Below are positions 24,540 through 36,815 of a DNA stretch of 64,000 nucleotides, one piece after another (the stretch's first letter is position 1; each line of letters opens with the position of its first letter). The notes beneath the pieces are model-generated. The model did no database searches. It saw nothing but the letters and a program-made list of their open reading frames with translations, and was not told where the DNA came from. Source of the stretch: Sorex araneus (Eukaryota; Chordata; Mammalia; Eulipotyphla; Soricidae); NCBI RefSeq assembly GCF_027595985.1, contig NC_073307.1:45696094-45760093 (forward strand), read 5' to 3'. The position numbers and the translations under genes are program-made.

Positions 24540-25365
24540 CACACACATTTTACGAAAACTTAAAATGCTACTCGACAGTAAAAGTTCACTTCAGGAATAG
24601 CTTCACTTCCAAAGGAAATGATTTCAATGCTCAAATCTCTCCTGCCAAGAGCCAGATCAACTACTTCCCCAGTAACATTCACCCAAAGCTCTGATTTAAT
24701 TTTTGCATCTTTCATTTTTCATCTCCATGTATATATACAGAGAGAGAGAGAAAGAGAGAGAGAGTAGGTTGTACTCACCCATGACCCCCGTGCTTCATTA
24801 TCAGAAGAAAGCAATATACGATGTAAATGGAAAAAAAAACACAAGTTCCACAGTTAGAAATGAAAACAGGATTCATTATTTACAATCACTGAAAACCATT
24901 TTCCTATCCCTGGCTCAGCCTAGACCTAAGAAGGATCACTTATTTATTCAGAAGAAACTCATAATGAAGACTGGGAAATGCATGAGCCTGATGAGAGAAA
25001 TCCCAAAGGAGGGAAATCCCTGGTAGCTGGAGAAAGTCCCCTGGACATTTTCAGAGTTCATTTAGGCAATGATTTTGGAGTCTCAGATGTTGATTCTGGA
25101 AGGACAAATCAGAAACCTGAGTAGAGCATCATAATCCTTTAATTATTCTTTCCATTATCTCTTCCTTTTTACCCTGAATATCTCACTTACATGACTTCTT
25201 TAGTGAGGCCATTCCAAATGCACAGCTCCTATTTTTAAAGTTTGAATATATTGCAATCAATATAAAAGCATGGAATTCAGAGGGTAATTGGAACTCACCA
25301 GGAGGAGAAACAGCCCAGGCAGAAGCTGCCAGAGCAAGGATGGCACAAACAGTGATGCTCTTCAT
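20379..25365 (-). CDS. Double-headed Kazal protease inhibitor, copy 2 (complete, six exons)
   Basis: Secreted canonical serine protease inhibitor with two Kazal domains. Coding exons (minus): 25365-25299, 24792-24779, 24065-23944, 22677-22635, 21236-21097, 20436-20379. Intron phases are 1, 0, 2, 0, 2 and the joined frame is open: 147 residues, about 18 of signal peptide. Each domain has the Kazal pattern, with C-x7-C-x10-C-x2-C after the second cysteine. P1, two residues after that cysteine, is Arg in domain 1 (CTRIYKPVC) and Met in domain 2 (CTMEYRPLC). Known family: carnivore submandibular double-headed inhibitors have the same order, with Arg for trypsin and Met for chymotrypsin/elastase-type enzymes. 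The SPINK1 gene has phases 1, 0, 2, as each half does here. Inference: a salivary inhibitor of the SPINK family. The micro-exon is the least certain part. Confidence 0.9.
21097..21236 (-). CDS. Copy 2 exon 5, Kazal domain 2 core
   Basis: 140 nt with acceptor CTATTTTCAG and donor GTAGGT, phase 0 to phase 2. A Gln/Ser/Thr-rich linker of 13 residues leads to the first cysteine. The core [13 protein letters not shown] is nearly the turkey ovomucoid third-domain core, with Met instead of Leu at P1. It contains cysteines 1-5 of domain 2. Confidence 0.95.
22021..22183 (-). mobile_element. SINE, family B, in intron 4 of copy 2
   Basis: Antisense: GGAGGGCCAAGGCCACACTG start, GGTGCTCAGGGAACCATAG, ending at the head (TAGCTCTTCAGCCCC). 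It lies between exons 4 and 5. Confidence 0.75.
22635..22677 (-). CDS. Copy 2 exon 4, end of Kazal domain 1
   Basis: 43 nt between TTTCTCTTTCAG and GTAAGT, phase 2 to phase 0. It encodes the C-terminal strand of domain 1 and its sixth cysteine (ending Tyr-Asp-Gly-Glu-Cys). Too short to notice as an ORF, but splice signals, phase and the terminal Gly-x-Cys all fit. Confidence 0.88.
23944..24065 (-). CDS. Copy 2 exon 3, Kazal domain 1 core
   Basis: 122 nt between a pyrimidine-rich acceptor (CCAATTATAG) and GTAAGT. It starts Val-Asp-Cys-Ser and carries cysteines 1-5 of domain 1 with P1 Arg. The start and the Tyr-Ser-Asn-Glu-Cys-Met segment agree with domain 1 of the dog submandibular inhibitor as I remember it. 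Confidence 0.93.
24507..24547. repeat. (CA)n microsatellite, intron 2 of copy 2
   Basis: About 15 CA units plus CTCACACAC. The matching place in copy 1 (about 1870-1884) has only a few. Confidence 0.95.
24779..24792 (-). CDS. Copy 2 exon 2, 14-nt micro-exon
   Basis: The only AG acceptor after the pyrimidine tract is the AAG at 24794-24793. The donor GTGAGT follows 24779. The length is what phase 1 to phase 0 requires, matching exon 2 of SPINK1 in phase though shorter than its 32 nt. If skipped, the frame from exon 1 into exon 3 would break. Confidence 0.6.
25299..25365 (-). CDS. Copy 2 exon 1, signal peptide
   Basis: ATG at 25365-25363, same context as copy 1. It encodes 22 residues starting [18 protein letters not shown], with likely cleavage after Ala-Trp-Ala. 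It ends in phase 1 at GTGAGT. No other upstream ATG lies between the expected start site and this one. Confidence 0.92.
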
Positions 25366-25429
25366 GGTGACAGTGAGTGAGGTAGGAAGGAACAGAGAAA
25401 GTGGAGTGAGGAATGCACATACACCCCTT

Positions 25430-25504
25430 CTTATATACCCAGCACACCAACACCCAAGGAAGGGCCCCCCCCCATTAGGAATTGACATCTTTAGTGTTGA
25501 TTGG
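25430..25504 (-). promoter_or_regulatory. Promoter of inhibitor copy 2 (TATA, CCAAT)
   Basis: TATATAAG at 25437-25430 and CCAAT at 25504-25500 on the minus strand, with the same spacing as copy 1. The start site is expected near 25405. A run of C/G just upstream of TATA varies by a few bases between copies. Confidence 0.8.
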
Positions 25505-25933
25505 CTGTTAACCCAGTAATCAGATTTAGTTCAAGGAAATACTGTCAAGGAAATTTTCCTTATTGTTTTGATTTGTAGACATTTGGAACAGTTGCAACTC
25601 TGAAATCTCTGCCAAATACACTTTTGCGTAATGATTCCCTGATCTCTCAGCAAATACAGTGCCATGTCTGTGTTTCAGGAAAAAAATAGCATGATAGGTA
25701 TTCTAAAGAGCACGCCATGTATCAAGGATATTGCAGTTATGCCAAATGTGAAAATGCTGAAGCAAAAATTAGAATAATGCAGATATAACTGTAAAATGTA
25801 TCGGAGTAGGCAAATTTATTGACTTATCCAAAATAGTCTATGGAGTTACTTTATAAAGATCAATGGAAAGCTTATTAACTGGTTCAAATTATATATACTG
25901 ATAAGTATTATTGGTGTTTAGTAGACATTTTTA

Positions 25934-26475
25934 ACTTTTTTTTATTTTAATTCATTTCATTGAATCACCATGTGGAAAGTTACAAAGTTCTCAGGCTTAT
26001 GTCTGTTATACAATGCTCAAACACCCGTCCTTTCACCAGTGCCCATATTTGACCACCAAAAAAAAGAAAAAAGAAACAGTATACCTCCCTCCCCCCCCAC
26101 TCAACCCTCCACCCCCACATGCATAACTGATAAATTTCACTTCATTTTCTCTTTACCTTGATTACATTCCATATTTCAACACAAAATTCACTATTGTTGT
26201 TGGAGTTTCAACACAGAACTCACTATTCTTGTTGGAGTTTATCCCTCAAAAATATGGCCCTATTGACAAGGAAATATTTGATAATTAGTTTTCCACTGAT
26301 GAGAATTAAGAGATGTACTGGGGCCGTGCGGTTTAGGATTTCTGTATTCTAGCAATCAAGTCCAGGGAGATTTAAGTTGGAAATTGCATCATTTCTCTTC
26401 CAAGGGCAGCTTGGAGCAAAAGCTTAGTTCACAGTCTGGAGACATGGCTGCACCACTTGCTGGGGCCAGAAGTAA
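25934..26475 (-). mobile_element. L1-tailed composite, minus strand, copy 2 only
   Basis: Begins with poly(T) and TTGAATCACCATGTGG (the reverse of a type II L1 tail) and ends in the head segment with the reverse of CCATGTCTCCAGACTGTGAAC. A 33-base internal tandem duplication (AACACAGAACTCACTATTCT versus AACACAAAATTCACTATTGT) lies near 26177-26240. Homology with copy 1 ends at its left edge. Confidence 0.8.
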
Positions 26476-26702
26476 TATAGCTGTCTCTGGATCCTGGTCG
26501 TTCTTAACAGTGTATACAGATGTTAAATTAAATGTTCTGTATCCTAAATGTACATAATAACATAAATTGATATCCTCATCATGCAAATTTATAAAAATCA
26601 AAAAGAGAGCTATAATGATAGTCATTATTCACCTTCCATAACCCTTCCTTTCAGGAATTCTCATAAAAGAAAATAATCCTATGAAGGAATTGAAGGAACT
26701 CC

Positions 26703-26892
26703 TTTTTTTTTTTCTGGGTCACACTCAGCTATGCTCAGGGGTTGCTCCTGATTCTGCATTCAGGAATTACTCCTGGATGGAGTACCATATGGAGGACCAT
26801 ATGGAGGACCATATGGGATGCCAGGAATTGAACCTGGGTGGGCTGCATGCAAGGTAAATGCCCTACTTGCTGTACTATCACACCAGCTCCCT
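26703..26892 (-). mobile_element. SINE, family B
   Basis: Antisense copy with a poly(T) start and GGGTCACACTCAGCTATGC. It contains a short local triplication of GGA(G/C)(T/C)ACCATAT near 26779-26815. Confidence 0.85.
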
Positions 26893-29477
26893 ATGAAGGA
26901 ACTCTAGTAAGAATAAGTTTTTATCTCTTTTGCCCTGATCCTGTACCTGTCTGAAGACTGAAAAACCATGCGTAGAATTACATTCAGTTTGATACTCTCA
27001 GATAATCTACATTCTTTTCTCCCATCAGTTCTTTCATAGTCTGTGTTTCACTGAAATGAGTTACTTTGATTCCAGATAACCAGCTCTACATGTGGATATG
27101 CATTGCACAAGAACTCTCAAAACACCACACGTAGTGGAGGTGATACTTGATCAATTATTATAAACACATAAAGTTAGAATATCTTCTTTTACTCCAAATT
27201 AAATAAAAATTGACTCTAAATCCTCTGTTCTGTCTACATTGAGGGCAACTTGATCTGGTTCATTATTAGCGTTTATGAGGATATCTGATCCTTATGTACA
27301 GAAAAGGGAGCAGACCCTTAGTCTCTGCACATCACAGACACTACAGTGAAGCCAGCCATTAATGTCTCTTTACTGGGGTTATTTTACATACTATGCCATA
27401 CACATAAGAGAAATTGAAGAAAAACATTTTTAAAGTAACATTGGCTTATAATATTATATAGGTTTCATGTATATAGCTTTATAAATCAACACCTGTATAT
27501 GCCATATTAACCTCATCACTGAAATCTAGATTTCATCCCTTTTATATTCGTGTTAAACTATATTTAATTTATATTAAAACAGCTCTTCAGAATATTTGGT
27601 CACTGAAGAATCTTGGAGATTCTTCAGGAACTCTGTTAAGGTCAAGAGCTGAAGAGGTAATTATTTAGGGGAAGTTTCACTGTGCTTTTGTATACTTGTA
27701 ATTTTGTTAATGCTAATATATTTCTAGCCTGCTAGTGACTTTGGCAAAGATGCTGGTGCTATGCACTATTCTCAGAACTCTGGTTAACTGCCTAAATATT
27801 AGTATCTTCTTTAGGCTACAGTTTTAATTCTTAAGCATACAATTACTAATGTTTTGAGTTTAAATGGGAATATTTTGAGTTAAAAGGGCAGATCTATAAT
27901 AGCTTGACATACAAATGCTAATGATCTGCATTAAACTGGCAATGTTTCCAGTTAAATGGGGAAATGAAAGTTTATCAGGGAGACTTATACTTTCTTCTAT
28001 TGTTTCTTAAAAGGTCTGCACCAAAATTTCATTCCTCCAGAATTTTACTGAGTTTTCAGGGTGTTAAAATGGGCACAAGTAACTCTACCAGCCAGCATTC
28101 TATGGTAACAGAACTGCACCTCATCCAACTGCCGGCTTGGCTTCTGAGTACATAACGGAATAGCCTCTAGGCTATGAAGGTCATGGCATTTCCTACTAGA
28201 TTGTTCAGTACTTGGGTACTGGGAACAAAGCCCAGTACCCAAGTAAATATCCTTTGTGGACACAACTGATAAATGGTTGATTTTCAGAAACATTGGTAAA
28301 AGGCACTGAACAACTTCCTTTCTAAAACAGCTTAGTGGACAATGGCTCAGCAAATTAGAATATAATAGTTGGTAACTTTTCATTTATTTCACGCAGGATT
28401 TCTTTCATGTAAGTCTAGTCAATGTAATTAACATTTTATTGATATTCTGACTACCATATGCTAAACAAATGCATGTGTACTTTTTCCTCCAACATGTTCT
28501 ATAAATTTAAGATTGAAAGTGTTTCACAAATAAACCAAAGTGATCAATTTTCAAATGACTAATTTTTTTAGAACTATGGTTATAAAATCTATTCTTGTTG
28601 TCTGAAGTTCATGAAGTCAGATCCACAAGAAATTCGAGGTAAAAGTCAAAATAATTGAATTTCTATAAATACCAGATGATTTCACTATCTGTAGCTTATA
28701 CAGCAACAAAACAAAGGAATAGTTAGCAAAGAATGATGAGACATCCTTAACTTTTGAATACAGAAGTTGAGATTAGCAAACAGTGGTAGAAAAAAGTGGT
28801 GGTAAGGAAGAGGTAGACAGAAGTAACACAAAGACAATGGAGGAAGGTCTTAGATCTTTAGTGGTCTTGAAGAGAGAGTAATTTTGTATAGCAAAACAAT
28901 AAATATTAATACTATTGTAACTGTGTTATAACTTTATATCGCAAATGAAAATAATTCAAAAGGAACATTATGACTAACTAGAATAACTTGAAAAAATAAT
29001 TTTTCCTAATTGAGCTTTTTATCACTATATATCACATATTTACTTGGTAAAAACTGGTGAAATTTAATAGAGTTTTGTCACATAATACAGTTCAAACATA
29101 TTTTTCTAGTATATACTACTATTTTGCATTCCCCTTAGCTGTAGCTTTTGCCAATATTCTATGGAACGAAACTTCATAACATAAGAGTAAGGATAAGGCA
29201 GTTCATAAGTCTATATTTTTATGGAAGTAACTTTTTCCAAACCACTATTACAGAAATCTTTCACTTGTGTCTGAAAATAAATGTAGAATCTGTAAGGCAA
29301 AGATAATGATATCAGTAAGAATTATATCACTGACCAAAGATTGTGAATCCTTAATTTCATTTTAAAATTTGTCTTGTGATTTAATGGTAGAAAATGGAAT
29401 TCAAAATTTATTGGCAAAATAACATGCAATTTTTACAGTTTCTAATTTGTCTCTATATTTTATTAAAACATTTCTTT
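26893..29477. other. Unassigned sequence, no counterpart in copy 1
   Basis: AT-rich. No exon with supporting splice signals, no tRNA and no recent repeat recognised. The only structure of note is the 15-base-arm hairpin at 28209-28245. Confidence 0.5.
28209..28245. repeat. Perfect inverted repeat, 15-base arms, 7-base loop
   Basis: TACTTGGGTACTGGG (28209-28223) and its exact reverse complement (28231-28245) around AACAAAG. No run of T follows, and the flanks do not extend the stem. Confidence 0.95.
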
Positions 29478-29600
29478 TTGGTTGGTTTGTTTGGGGGCCA
29501 CACCTGACAATACTCAGGGGTTACTCCTAATTCTCCACTCAAAGCTCATTCTTGGCAGTGCTTGGGAACCATATGGGATTCCAGGGGTCATAACAGTGCT
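29478..29600 (-). mobile_element. SINE, family B, truncated
   Basis: Antisense GGGGGCCACACCTGACAATAC, CTCAGGGGTTACTCC, ending before the tRNA-like head. Confidence 0.75.
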
Positions 29601-30116
29601 TATAAAAGATAGTGAAACATGGTTTATCATAGTGGTAATGTTGACTTCCTCCTTAGCGTTCTAACTTACTGTGACCTTCCCCAGGGACCTACGCTTCGGT
29701 AAGTTCAATTTTACTGTCAGCATACAAGTTTTATTTTCTCTTTGGGTATTATCAATTTCTTTGATTCGTGCATATACCATTTAAGAGATCACATAGCATT
29801 CATGAATATACTATTTAAGAGTGGGATCACATAGCATTTGCCTTTCTCCCTCTGATTTACTTTTTCTAAATATGATACCCTCTAGCCCCATACGACTTTC
29901 AGCAAAAGATAACATTTCAACTATTCGCATAGCACTGCAGTATCCCATTGTCTCTATGTTCAGTTTCTTTATCCACTCCTCTGTCTTTAGGCAGTTGGGT
30001 TGTTTACAGATCTTGGGTATTGTACAGTGATGTGATGGACATAGCTGTGCCCCTATCTTTTTGAATTAATTTCAAACTTCATTTTAGGTTTAGACAACAT
30101 CGTTTTTTCTGTGTTT

Positions 30117-30292
30117 GTTTTTCTTTTTGGGATCACACCCAGCAATGTTCAAGGCTTATTCTGACTCTACACTCAGGTATTTCTCCTGGCAGTGCTTGGG
30201 GAACCATGTGGGATGCTGGGGATTGAAATTCTTACAATTTCGGCGGCTTACAAGGCAAATGCCTCACCTGCTGTACTATAGCTCTGATCCCC
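30117..30292 (-). mobile_element. SINE, family B
   Basis: Antisense: TTTTTGGGATCACACCCAGC to TATAGCTCTGATCCCC, with GCAGTGCTTGGGGAACCATG inside. Confidence 0.8.
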
Positions 30293-30709
30293 TAGACAAC
30301 ATCTTGTAATGAGGAAATGTTTCATACAAAATGTTGTACTAGATACTGGAAATATAAATAAAAGCATAAGTTTTTATCTCGTTGGCAGTTAGAGACTACT
30401 GAAAGAGATAGATTTATGAAAAACCAATTATAATATAATGTCATAAGGTAATACAGGTGTACAAACAAGAAGTTATGGGAGCATAAATATATAAAATTTC
30501 TATTCTGAGAGTAAGAGGTCATGTATGATTTCTGAAAATAAGCTTTGCCTTTATTGACATAACAAATTAGTATAGTGATGTAAGAACAAACAAGGGTAGA
30601 CTTTGTAGAAATGAAAGAAAAGAAGAAAGATAATTGTAGAGTAGATAGAGACAGTGTATTAGGACAAAACAAAAATACATGAAGGAACAAGTTCAAAAAA
30701 ATGATTCAG

Positions 30710-30850
30710 GTGGGAAAGACAGTACGGTGGGTACAGTACCTGCCTTGATTGTAACCTATCTGGTTTTTTTCTTGGCACCTTACATGATCCCCATGAGACC
30801 ACAGGAGTGATCCCTGAAGGCAGAGCCATAAGAGAGAGCTGAGCACTTCT
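30710..30850 (+). mobile_element. SINE, family B variant, seeding a purine microsatellite (copy 2)
   Basis: Partner of 5640-5785. Head GGGAAAGACAGTACGGTGGG, body CACAGGAGTGATCCCTGAAG, purine tail. Confidence 0.75.
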
Positions 30851-31700
<850 letters not shown>

Positions 31701-32429
31701 TCTTGTTACGAGGAAAGAGGGCAAAGCAAAAGTTGTTGTTAAAGGGCTAAATTGAATGTCAGAGTTAGTATCTTATCTTAGGAAATAGAGGAAACCACTT
31801 AAAAGGTTTTAACATAGTACCATCAAATGTGGACTTCAGCTCATTACTCTGCCTACAGTAAATGCCATGGGAGAGACAAGACTGAAATCAGAAGATGACT
31901 GTTGTGGCCAGTTATGAAAGAATGCAGATGGCTTGAACCAAAGAATTTTTAACTCTGGAGGATTAAATAAGAAGGGGAAGATGATAACTAGATTTCAGGC
32001 TTATCTAGTTTTATTTTGTTCAAGTATAATATGGCTGATTAGTAGAAGTTTTTTAATATAAAATTAAATATACCAATATTTAAAAGAGGATACTTGGTAA
32101 TGAGAAAGAGAGAACTGTTGTAAAGGAGGGAGGCAGTCAAGTTCATCAGAAATCTGTTGAATAAATCTACAGAAAAGGATCACTAATTAAATAAAAGATC
32201 AAGGATGAAAGAACAAAAATTAAAACACATTGGCATGAGTAATATTAACATGTGCCATAACAGATAGGGATGGAACATAGAATGTCCTGCCAGAAAACAA
32301 GTCATTTTCATAATAATATATGTTGCATGGCTAAATAAAAATTCCAACAAGGAAGACAAATATTTGGTGTTCCTCTAACTGGATGACTTATGTAAAGCAG
32401 GGAAAAGAAATATGGTCACTTTTTCCCTA

Positions 32430-33180
32430 TCCACCTCTGCCACCCGGGACCCAGGGCTATTGGGTTCTTGTCTCACCTTGCAGAAAGGAACTTCAGGAGT
32501 AGACAACCAGTGAAGTAAAACAGATTTTATTTGGAGGGTTTTAAAGGGCAGAGGGAGGGAAAAGTGGGAGAGAGAGTAACGCTCTCAAGAGAGAATGTGG
32601 GCTTCTCCAAGGGCGGAGAGAGCCCCTACATACATCCTAGTATTAGATATGGAAGCAGGAAAGCACACATCTCAAGAGGGGAAATGCAGGCAACACATGT
32701 GCTCAGGGAACACATGTGCTCGGCCACTTGGGCACAAGCAGCAAATGGGCTCAGGCAGCATATGCATGCCCTTCCTTTGCTCAAGACGGCTTTTATAGGG
32801 TGGTTTTGCAATCTGTCCCCACTTGGGACTTCGACCTAGGTAAAAGTCCATTGCGAGGGGGGTTGCCAAGGGTGGTGGGTTTGGGAGTGGTGATGGTCTT
32901 CTTTGAAGTTCCTTTCCTGGCCTTTTGTCTCTGCAGGAGCTTCTCTGGGAGGGGAGTGTCCAGCCCTGTCTGGGCCTGTTGCTGTCACCAAGTGAGGGTC
33001 TTTTCAGGCCTCAGTTCCTGTGTTCTGCAAGGTTGGCTTTTGCAACTTCAGGGCTATCACTTCCCAGGAAATTGACTGACATTGCCTTGGGAGGGGCCCT
33101 TCCCTCCCTGCCTGCCTGCCTTCATCAGGGGCACCTTCAGTGCCAGTCCTCTGTATGTCTAAAACCCAACTATGAATAAC
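32430..33180 (-). mobile_element. Possible solo LTR (copy 2)
   Basis: Duplicate of 6945-7690 with the same TATA-like and AATAAA-like elements on the minus strand. Calling it an LTR is inference from layout only. Confidence 0.35.
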
Positions 33181-33436
33181 ATTGTAAATCATGGCGCTTT
33201 AGTTAAAAAGTATCCCCAGTATGGCCGCTGAGATATCGTTTTCTCAAAACATGTTAAATCTATCGTTCCTTATTACTTTTACTTTGATCCAGATTTCTAT
33301 TTTACATAGTAGAGTTCACCCCTAAAAATCACCTTTCAAATAATCAGACCCACTTACTCTTGTTTTTTCTTATTACTATGGAGTCAACTCAAGGTATCTA
33401 TAAACAGTTTTCTCTTCCTTATGATTTCCTTTTTGT

Positions 33437-33600
33437 TGTTGCCTTTGATCTGGGCTATACGTATTGGTACTCAGAGCTTACTACAGGGCTCTGTGCTCAG
33501 GGATCACTCCTGGAGAGCTGAGGGATCATACAGGATGCCAGGATTAAAACCAGATCGCCATGTGCAAGACAAATACCTACCCATTGCACTATTGCTCCAG
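33437..33600 (-). mobile_element. SINE, family B
   Basis: Partner of 7967-8130; same boundaries, independent point changes. Confidence 0.8.
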
Positions 33601-33682
33601 TTCTGCCTTGTGATTTTCTTAATGAGTTTCTTGTCTCTAGCTTATTTTGTTGTAACGATATGTCATTTGTTCTAAATATATA

Positions 33683-33931
33683 TGCATAGAGCAATAGCAC
33701 AGAGAGTTGGGCATTTGCCTCGAATGCAGCCAACCTGGGTTCAATTCCTCCATCCTTCTCAGAGAGCCCAGTAAGATACTGAGAGTATCTCGCCTGCATG
33801 GCAGAGCCTGGCAAGTTACCTGTAGCATATTCGGTATGACAAAAACAATAACAACAAGTGTCACAACAGAGACGTTACTGGTGCCCGCTCGAGCAAATCG
33901 ATAAACAATTGGGACAACAGAGCTATAGTGC
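33683..33931 (+). mobile_element. SINE, family A (RTE-tailed)
   Basis: Partner of 8206-8452. B box GGTTCAATTCC; tail GAGACGTTACTGGTGCCCGC. Confidence 0.9.
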
Positions 33932-34345
33932 ATATATGCATGTAATGAATCAAACCTCTGACTCTGAGCCATTAAGGCCCACATTGTAGGTTGCCCAATT
34001 CCTACCTGTCCCCCTGGCTGTTGTAGCTGATTTGGATGGGAGACCTCATACTTGACTCAGTTAGTTCTCCCAGAGAAGTGCCTTGTGCAAATATTAGGTC
34101 TTCTAAAGTCTATGGATGCAAATATTTCACCAGCCCCAATGGACAACTGTTCCAGCTGCCTCTGAGGTCCGTTTGATGTTCACAGTGCAGGAACTGGTTC
34201 CCAGAATCCAAGTTCTCTTTGAGTTGTGGTCTCAGACTGGTGCAAGGAATTATTGTTAACATGTAAAAGAAAGCTAGTTGTAACCCCCTGCTGAGATCTA
34301 GGCCCATTGACTACCCTAATAGAAAAGAATTTTAGGAGGTCAAAT

Positions 34346-34600
34346 GGACTTGAGTGATAGCACAGCAGGTAGGGCATTTGCCTTGTATGGGGCCAACCCA
34401 GGTTCGATTTATCCGTCCCTCTCGGAGAGCCCGGCAAGCTATAGAGAGTATCCCGCCCACAAAGCAGAGCCTGGCGAGCTCCCTGTAGCGCATTTGATAT
34501 GCCAAAAACAGTAACAACAAGTGCCACATTAGAGCTGTCACTGGTTCCCCCTAGAGCAAATCAATGAACAATGGGGACAACAGTGCTATGACAATAGTGC
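34346..34600 (+). mobile_element. SINE, family A (RTE-tailed)
   Basis: Partner of 8872-9113, including the unusual tail AGCTGTCACTGGTTCCC. Confidence 0.9.
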
Positions 34601-34875
34601 TATGATAAATATCAAGATAGTTTTGTTTTGTTTTTTGGGAATATGAAGAAGGAAAGAATCAGACAGATAGACAAAAAGAGACAGAGAGATTATGGTCACT
34701 CTCGGAATTAAGAATGTGTCACTCGCCTTTGCAGAGAGCATCCCCCAAACTTCTCCTTCTTGGGCCTTTCTGTGTAGACAGGAGTTTGCTGCTAGGGGAT
34801 TGTCCTAAAGGGAAGACCTTGTTCGTATCACAATTTTCTGTTTCAAGAAAAGAACACCAAATGCTCAAAAACAGG

Positions 34876-35050
34876 GCTGGGGACATACTATAGAGTTAAG
34901 ATGCACATTTTACACACACCCAAACCCAATTATAGCCATGTTATTGCATAAAGTCCCCAAATGCTGCCAGGAGTGATCCCTGAGCACAGAGCTAGGAGTA
35001 AGCCCTGATCATTGCTGGGTATGTCCCCAAATAAAATAACAACCCAACCC
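34876..35050 (+). mobile_element. SINE, family B
   Basis: Partner of 9384-9560; GGGCTGGGGACATAC head and GCCAGGAGTGATCCCTGAGC body. Confidence 0.8.
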
Positions 35051-35452
35051 CCCCTCAAAAACATCAAAACTGAGCTCCAGGAGGGGCAAAGAGAGGGTGA
35101 AGTATTGGGATGTAAAAGGAACACTGCAAGTGGCTTCCAGGGATGAAAAAAAATGAAAAAATTGAATCTAAGTGTTCCAATAGCTTATCTTCTCATGTAA
35201 CATCCTCTCTTTTCTTTCTCCTTCCTTATCTTTACCAACCATGTCAAGAACCAAGGAGAGTAAGGGACTTGGCTGAATACCATCTTTGTAAACAGCTCCT
35301 AAGGCATAGCTTCTGCATCAAAATAGTCAGTAAACTAGATTAAGAAACTGGTGCTGTTTCATGGACAAATTATGCCCCCCCCATTAAAAAAATAGGCCCC
35401 ATGATTTCTAATATTGATAAGGCAGATAAAATATTACAACAATATACCCTGT

Positions 35453-35699
35453 GGCCTGGAGCAATAGCACAGCTGTAGGGCGTTCGTCTTTCAAGTGGCC
35501 AACCCGTGTTCGATTCCTCCATGCCTCTCAGAGAGCCCGGCAAGCTACCGAGAGTATCTCGCCCGCATGGCAGAGCCTGGCAAGCTACCTGTGGCGTATT
35601 TGATATGACAAAAACAGTAACAATAAGTCTCACAATGAGAGACGTTACTGGTGCCCCTTTTGAGCAGATCGATGAGCAAGGGAAGACAGTGACAGTGAC
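35453..35699 (+). mobile_element. SINE, family A, inserted in copy 2 only
   Basis: Copy 1 (near 9985) has no insertion. It is flanked by ACCCTGT at 35446-35452 and 35700-35706, a 7-base target duplication. The element ends GACAGTGACAGTGAC, a short tandem repeat rather than poly(A), as expected for RTE-driven insertion. Confidence 0.93.
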
Positions 35700-36119
35700 A
35701 CCCTGTACCAGTGTCAGCTGACCTCCACCATTGCACCAATACTTCCCAATCCTATTCTCCCCACAGCCCCCTACAGTAATACACATTCTGTCCTTTGGTC
35801 TTAGATTCTTTAGTCGAAATCCTTTCCAGAATTCCACTAAATTTCAGGGGACTTCAAAAGATGCACCTCATTTGGACCCAATTCTTTGAAAGGAACTTTA
35901 TTCTCCAGGTAAGAATTTTCCTCAAAATAAAAATCTATTCAGCAACCTGATTTAATACCTACAAATCTTGTTATTTCAACCCTTGTCCAGTAATTCATTT
36001 CCTTTTACAATTCTTTCCAAGCATGAGAGACATTTGCAGATGTTTGACAAATACCGTTCTTCCCACATTCATGACTGGGGAAATTAATTCTGTCCTCTTT
36101 GGAAATAGATCTCTAACTG

Positions 36120-36330
36120 AGCAAAAATTTATGGAGCACTTACTCTGTTCCAGGAAGTGTACCGGGTACTTTATAGAAAATACTTTATCTTACTAACAAT
36201 CCTACAAAGCAGGTTGTAATAGCCTTGTTTCGTAGATTAGATAATTGAGGCTCACCAAAAGTGAAAAAATTGCCAGTATCCTCCATATGGTAAGTGGCAA
36301 TATCAGAATGTCAGCTTAAAGCATTTTGCT
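36120..36330 (+). mobile_element. MIR fossil SINE (copy 2)
   Basis: Partner of 10395-10600; GAGCACTTACTCTGTTCCAG and ATTGAGGCTCACC are retained. Confidence 0.85.
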
Positions 36331-36584
36331 GTAGCTTTAAAAGTTATCATAATTTTTAAACGAACTTTTAGTACTTGTAATTCATGTATTTTCATTCATG
36401 TCAACAGTAGGATTATGTCTTTTTCATACTAGGCTATTATTATATAACCCCTTTTTAATTTTAAATATCATTTTTAAGGCTTTTCATTTAAATATTTTAT
36501 ATTGAATTTGGAAGTATACATTTTTTCACTTAATTACACATCATTATAAAGGGAAACATATATACATATATATATATATATTTA

Positions 36585-36815
36585 TATATACCACCTGCAC
36601 AGAAGAACCTGGCAAACTCCCCGGGGCATATTCAATATGCCAAATACAGTAAAATTGCAGGACTTATTCCCCTGACCCTGAAAAGAGCCTCCAATTGTTG
36701 GGGAAAATTAGTAAAGAAAGGCTGCTAATATATCAGGGCTGGGACAAATGGAGATGTTACTGGCGCCTGCTTGAGTAAATCCATGGACAGGATGACAGTG
36801 ATACAGTGATACGGT
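36585..36815 (+). mobile_element. Long RTE-tailed SINE variant, 5'-truncated (copy 2)
   Basis: Partner of 10838-11102. Contains CCCCTGACCCTGAAAAGAGC and the tail GGAGATGTTACTGGCGCC, ending in GTGATACAGTGATAC repeats. An RTE element in the opposite orientation abuts its tail. Confidence 0.85.

Larger units (their letters stand above)
22985..25936. repeat. Segmental duplication, block 1, copy 2
   Basis: Partner of 1-3916. It lacks the SINE and L1 insertions of copy 1 but has a longer CA repeat at about 24507-24547. Exons 1-3 differ from copy 1 at only three bases, while introns carry many substitutions and small indels. The sequence left of 22985, which holds exons 4-6, presumably has its partner outside the window. 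Confidence 0.93.
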
